Positions 61,103 through 64,000 of a stretch of 64,000 nt of DNA are shown here, one piece after another. Under the pieces are notes generated by a model, which was given only the letters and a program-made list of their open reading frames with translations, did no database searches and was not told where the DNA came from. Position 1 is the first letter of the stretch; every line of letters starts with the position of its first letter. Made by a program: the position numbers and the translations under genes. The DNA comes from Adenanthera pavonina (Eukaryota; Streptophyta; Magnoliopsida; Fabales; Fabaceae). The stretch spans positions 1,565,001 through 1,629,000 of the forward strand of contig JAIVEN010000015.1 of NCBI GenBank assembly GCA_026686845.1, read 5' to 3'.

Positions 61103-62591
61103 TTAACCCTCAATGGTATATTGGTCGCCATTGTTAAGCATGAGATCCAACTCTTTGGCGAACCTGTCCATGCATTCAGGTGGCAAGCAAACAGGTATTA
61201 CTCTGCCTTCCTCTCCTTTACTGTTGGTGTATCCAACGTAGAAACTAAATCCTTGAAATGTCCCAAGCCCACTCTTCGCAGGACCCGCATACACTGCCTT
61301 GCCCCACCCAAAATCAACATCTCTGAATCCAAGACGTGAAAAATCTGCCACGATAAACGATCTTACAGTTACAAAACTTGGTCGCCCTTTCGTCACCATC
61401 AGATCAGCCACGGAGTGGAAATACTCGTCGTTTGCTTCATCCTTCGCTTTTCTCACTAACTCCAACGCATACCCTAATGGACTCTCACAGAGTTTTCCGG
61501 CTGTGGAAACTGCAGTTGGAAACACGATGGCGTTACCATAGTAACCTTTTGGCAGTGGAGGGTTAAATCTATCGCGTCCCATACGTGCGTTGGCGATGAT
61601 CATGAGGCGAATATCTTCCTGTGGGTCTAGTTGTAAAGCTTTTGTTCGACAAATCCAGAGGCATGCCGTGACAAGATCAAACGAGGTACAACGGGTGAGG
61701 TGGTCGGGGAGTAATCTACGGAGGGAAGCGATCTCAGTTGGTCCGAAGAAGAAAGAGCGATGAGATATGTTTCTGGAGGGGATGGGGGTACCGACCACCT
61801 CATCGTACTCATGATGGGTGCATGTAATGTTCGGTGGGTCTCGCGCGTTTAGAAGCTCTCTATGCCACACAGGTAGAATCGAAGGTTCAGTTGCACCGTT
61901 AGCTATGTCGGTGAGGGCATTCATGAATTGGACAATACCAGGTCCGTCGCTCATGCTGTGATTCATGCGTAGACCAAAGATGAAGCCACCACACTTGAGG
62001 CGCGTTACCTACAGTTATTATGAATGTGGATCAGTTCTAGTTTAATGAGAGAAGAAAGAAGAAAAAAGTGAAAGGAAAAAGAAAACATAGTAAACTTTAT
62101 ATATTCTCTTCTACAGACTAACAAGAAAGAAGAGATCAAGAGACCTGAATAAGCAAGATGGGACAGTGAAGGTTTCCGTCAGAACCAGGAGGAGAGTAAA
62201 GAAGGTCTTCGAAGGATGGAAATGGAGGATGAAGATCATCACCAAACTGTTGAAGGGTGACATCAGCATCAGCCTCAATGAACATGACACCTTCTCCATT
62301 ACATTCCACCATGAGTTTGCGACCTTCGCCTTCTCTTAGTCTTCCTGCAAATGGATAGTAAAATACAAGGGTTTGAGCCAATGCCTCTCTGATGACTTTG
62401 ACAGGGTCCTTTCCCGCCAAGGAAGGCACAGGACGATAGAAGTGTAAGAATGGAGTTTGGGCACGTAAACCATATTGGTCATCTATGTCAGACAGAAGCT
62501 TCAATTCATTAGGAGTAGGCTTAGCTGGAGATACAAGCTCTGGTGGGCATCTTCTCACAGCGAAGACGATATTAGGAGATTGGTGAGCCAT
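61103..62591 (-). CDS. BAHD acyltransferase, benzyl alcohol O-benzoyltransferase/anthraniloyltransferase type
   Basis: Two exons (62145-62591 and 61103-62008) with a GT-AG intron of 136 bases give a 450-residue protein, a normal length for the family. The start ATG opens MAHQSPNIVFAVRRCPPELV. The sequence strongly recalls clade V BAHD enzymes that make benzyl benzoate or methyl anthranilate. Blocks seen are PAKPTPNELKLLSDIDDQ.GLR, LVFYYPFAGRLREGEGRKL, GVMFIEADADVTLQQFGD, ILLIQ|VTRLKCGGFIFGLR, catalytic HSMSD (H166, D170), NPPLPKGYYGNAI, KGRPSFVTVRSF and DFGWGK (381-386). It would transfer an acyl group from an acyl-CoA to an alcohol in the cytosol. Which acyl donor and acceptor it uses cannot be read from sequence; the nearby CYP714 gene could supply a hydroxylated acceptor, which is conjecture. 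A TATA box lies about 100 bases upstream (62691-62696). Confidence 0.95.
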
Positions 62592-62690
62592 TGTATCTGT
62601 TTCTCGAAACGAAAATGGAGAATTTGATAAGAGAGAAAGACGATAGATAGGGAACTTGATGTGTTTCCTTTAATTGGATTGGAGCATAAG

Positions 62691-62696
62691 TTTATA
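62691..62696 (-). promoter_or_regulatory. TATA box of the BAHD gene
   Basis: TATAAA on the minus strand (context GATCTATAAACTTATG), 100 bases before the start codon. Confidence 0.6.
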
Positions 62697-62699
62697 GAT

Positions 62700-64000
62700 C
62701 GGGAAAAACGTATATTATTCGAATGGTCAAGGTCAATAGGTTTTTTCTTTTCAAATACATATCATATATATATATATATATATATTTTTTGACGAAGACC
62801 TATTCTATGAAGTTGAGTCCAGCTGAAAATTTAGTCGCCTCCTTATCCCCAAACAGAATTGGATTTACGGACACAAAATTATACAAAAAATTTGTTTGTG
62901 AGATTAAAATTAAATGTATACGTTGAACTTGTTTTCACTTCAAAACTATCAAAATAAAATTAATTTTTAACATTTGATTGGATAAATAGCTAGATCTCTT
63001 CCCAAAGCCCCTCACACAGGGTTATATACATAAACTTATTTATCAAATTGTATTATTTACAACATGAATATTGTGATTTGTTTTAAATTTTGTGTACGTA
63101 AAGCATGAACATCACAATCTACTAATTTAGTCCATCAGTGATAAAAAATGTAATTTATGTCTATCAAATATTTATAAAAGTTATAAAAAAATACACTATT
63201 TATCTTGAACTTCACGTTAATATTTCAATCGTAAAGTGAGTCGCTCCATATGGCTATATACGTATGTAAAGAAAAACACAAGAAAAGAAAACAAGTGGAA
63301 TTACGGAAGGAAACGAGAAATCTACCTTAGTTGGATATGTATGGGGGAATCTGGCCAGCAATGTGTTACTCCTTGTTCTTGGATAGTATTACATGACAAG
63401 ACTGGTTTAATATCACCTTGGATATGTTAATCAAAGGTTGATAGAGGGATTACATATCTGAAAATTAAATTTTGTTGACAGGTAATTAATTTATAAAGTT
63501 TTTTATAAGTTTTGGATCGTAAATTCCATATTTTGCAATGTTTGAGATATATCATACAGTGTTTATGATTTATAAATTATGTGTCTTTCTATCAACTCAT
63601 CTAAATGTTGGTGGCCCAAAAAAATAACTCATCCAAATGCTTTTATTTTTTTTTTTTATTGATCAAGAATATTTTCCCCGACGTGGTTTTGAAAGCTGAA
63701 CCGTCTAGGTTAGTTCCCCCGACAATTGATGAATTCATCAATCTTAACTTTGGCTCAAAATATTTTGAAAATTAATTATTTAGCTTATGGATCAAATAAG
63801 TTAAAAATCGATAAAGTAAATCGGTTGACTGATTTTCAACGATTCTTTTTTTATGATTCCGTTTCGTTAAAAACAAGGGGCTTGGCAGGTAGTATACTAG
63901 CAAGAAGTAAAACAAGGGGCTGATGATATTTTCAATGTGAGATGAACTGGATTTCCAACTTTAATGATGTCCATGTCCCTAATTTAACGCCCTAAAGTAA
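62700..64000. other. Non-coding right end of the window
   Basis: AT-rich sequence with a TA microsatellite at 62764-62786. No gene, RNA or complete element is recognised. Short plus-strand frames (62723-62926, 63236-63430, 63726-63923) have no family similarity. Confidence 0.5.

Noticed and set aside
1..64000. CRISPR array, bacterial operon or phage-like system
   Set aside because: Introns, plant gene families and plant transposons show nuclear plant DNA; no regularly spaced identical short repeats with unique spacers were seen.

Overview
This is nuclear DNA from a flowering plant, probably a woody dicot or magnoliid; I could not name the species. The evidence is AT-rich sequence with intron-split genes (GT-AG introns), plant-specific gene families (a CYP714-type P450 and a clade-V BAHD acyltransferase), and dense non-autonomous plant transposons (CACTA, hAT, Mutator-like, Stowaway MITEs, LTR-derived blocks). 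I see no rRNA, tRNA, CRISPR or bacterial operon structure.

Genes. All recognisable genes lie on the minus strand, except one pair of gene fragments on the plus strand. Four CYP714-like loci are present. Copy A (610-2516) is a pseudogene without its last exon. Copy B (20197-22739) is intact, with five exons and 541 codons. Copy C (25358-28096) is nearly identical to D but has an in-frame stop. Copy D (56714-59445) is intact with 541 codons. BAHD loci (benzyl-alcohol benzoyltransferase/anthraniloyltransferase type) accompany them. One is intact, two exons and 450 codons, at 61103-62591. One pseudogene (about 5494-14590) is cut in two by a 7.8 kb CACTA element. A third survives only as its 3' flank and last codons near 52.33-53.39 kb. 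The window is best read as a repeated [CYP714 + BAHD] unit in about three states of decay, with only the right-hand unit (D + BAHD) complete.

Layout. 0.3-2.5 kb: CYP714 A pseudogene. 5.5-14.6 kb: BAHD pseudogene split by nested CACTA elements. 15.6-16.2 kb: Mutator-like inverted-repeat element. 17.0-17.75 kb: duplicated flank block. 17.8-18.7 kb: hAT element with a perfect 8 bp target duplication. 20.2-22.9 kb: CYP714 B. 23.5-24.75 kb: piece of a repeat element. 25.4-28.1 kb: CYP714 C. 28.9-38.5 kb: nested LTR-like elements inserted in the upstream flank of C. 38.5-45 kb: flank remnants, MITEs and a tandem array of about 500 bp units. 45-50 kb: gene-poor, possibly one large degenerate LTR-type element. 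50.2-51.6 kb: CACTA. 52.3-53.4 kb: BAHD remnant. 54.8-55.45 kb: fused pectate-lyase and GDSL-lipase fragments. 56.7-62.6 kb: CYP714 D and BAHD.

Function. CYP714 enzymes oxidise gibberellins and, in some lineages, triterpenes. Clade-V BAHD enzymes esterify alcohols with benzoyl-, anthraniloyl- or related acyl-CoAs. A shared pathway (hydroxylation then acylation) is attractive because the pair has been duplicated together, but this is inference. The clearest unusual feature is copy C, a D-type gene body joined to the upstream region of B.
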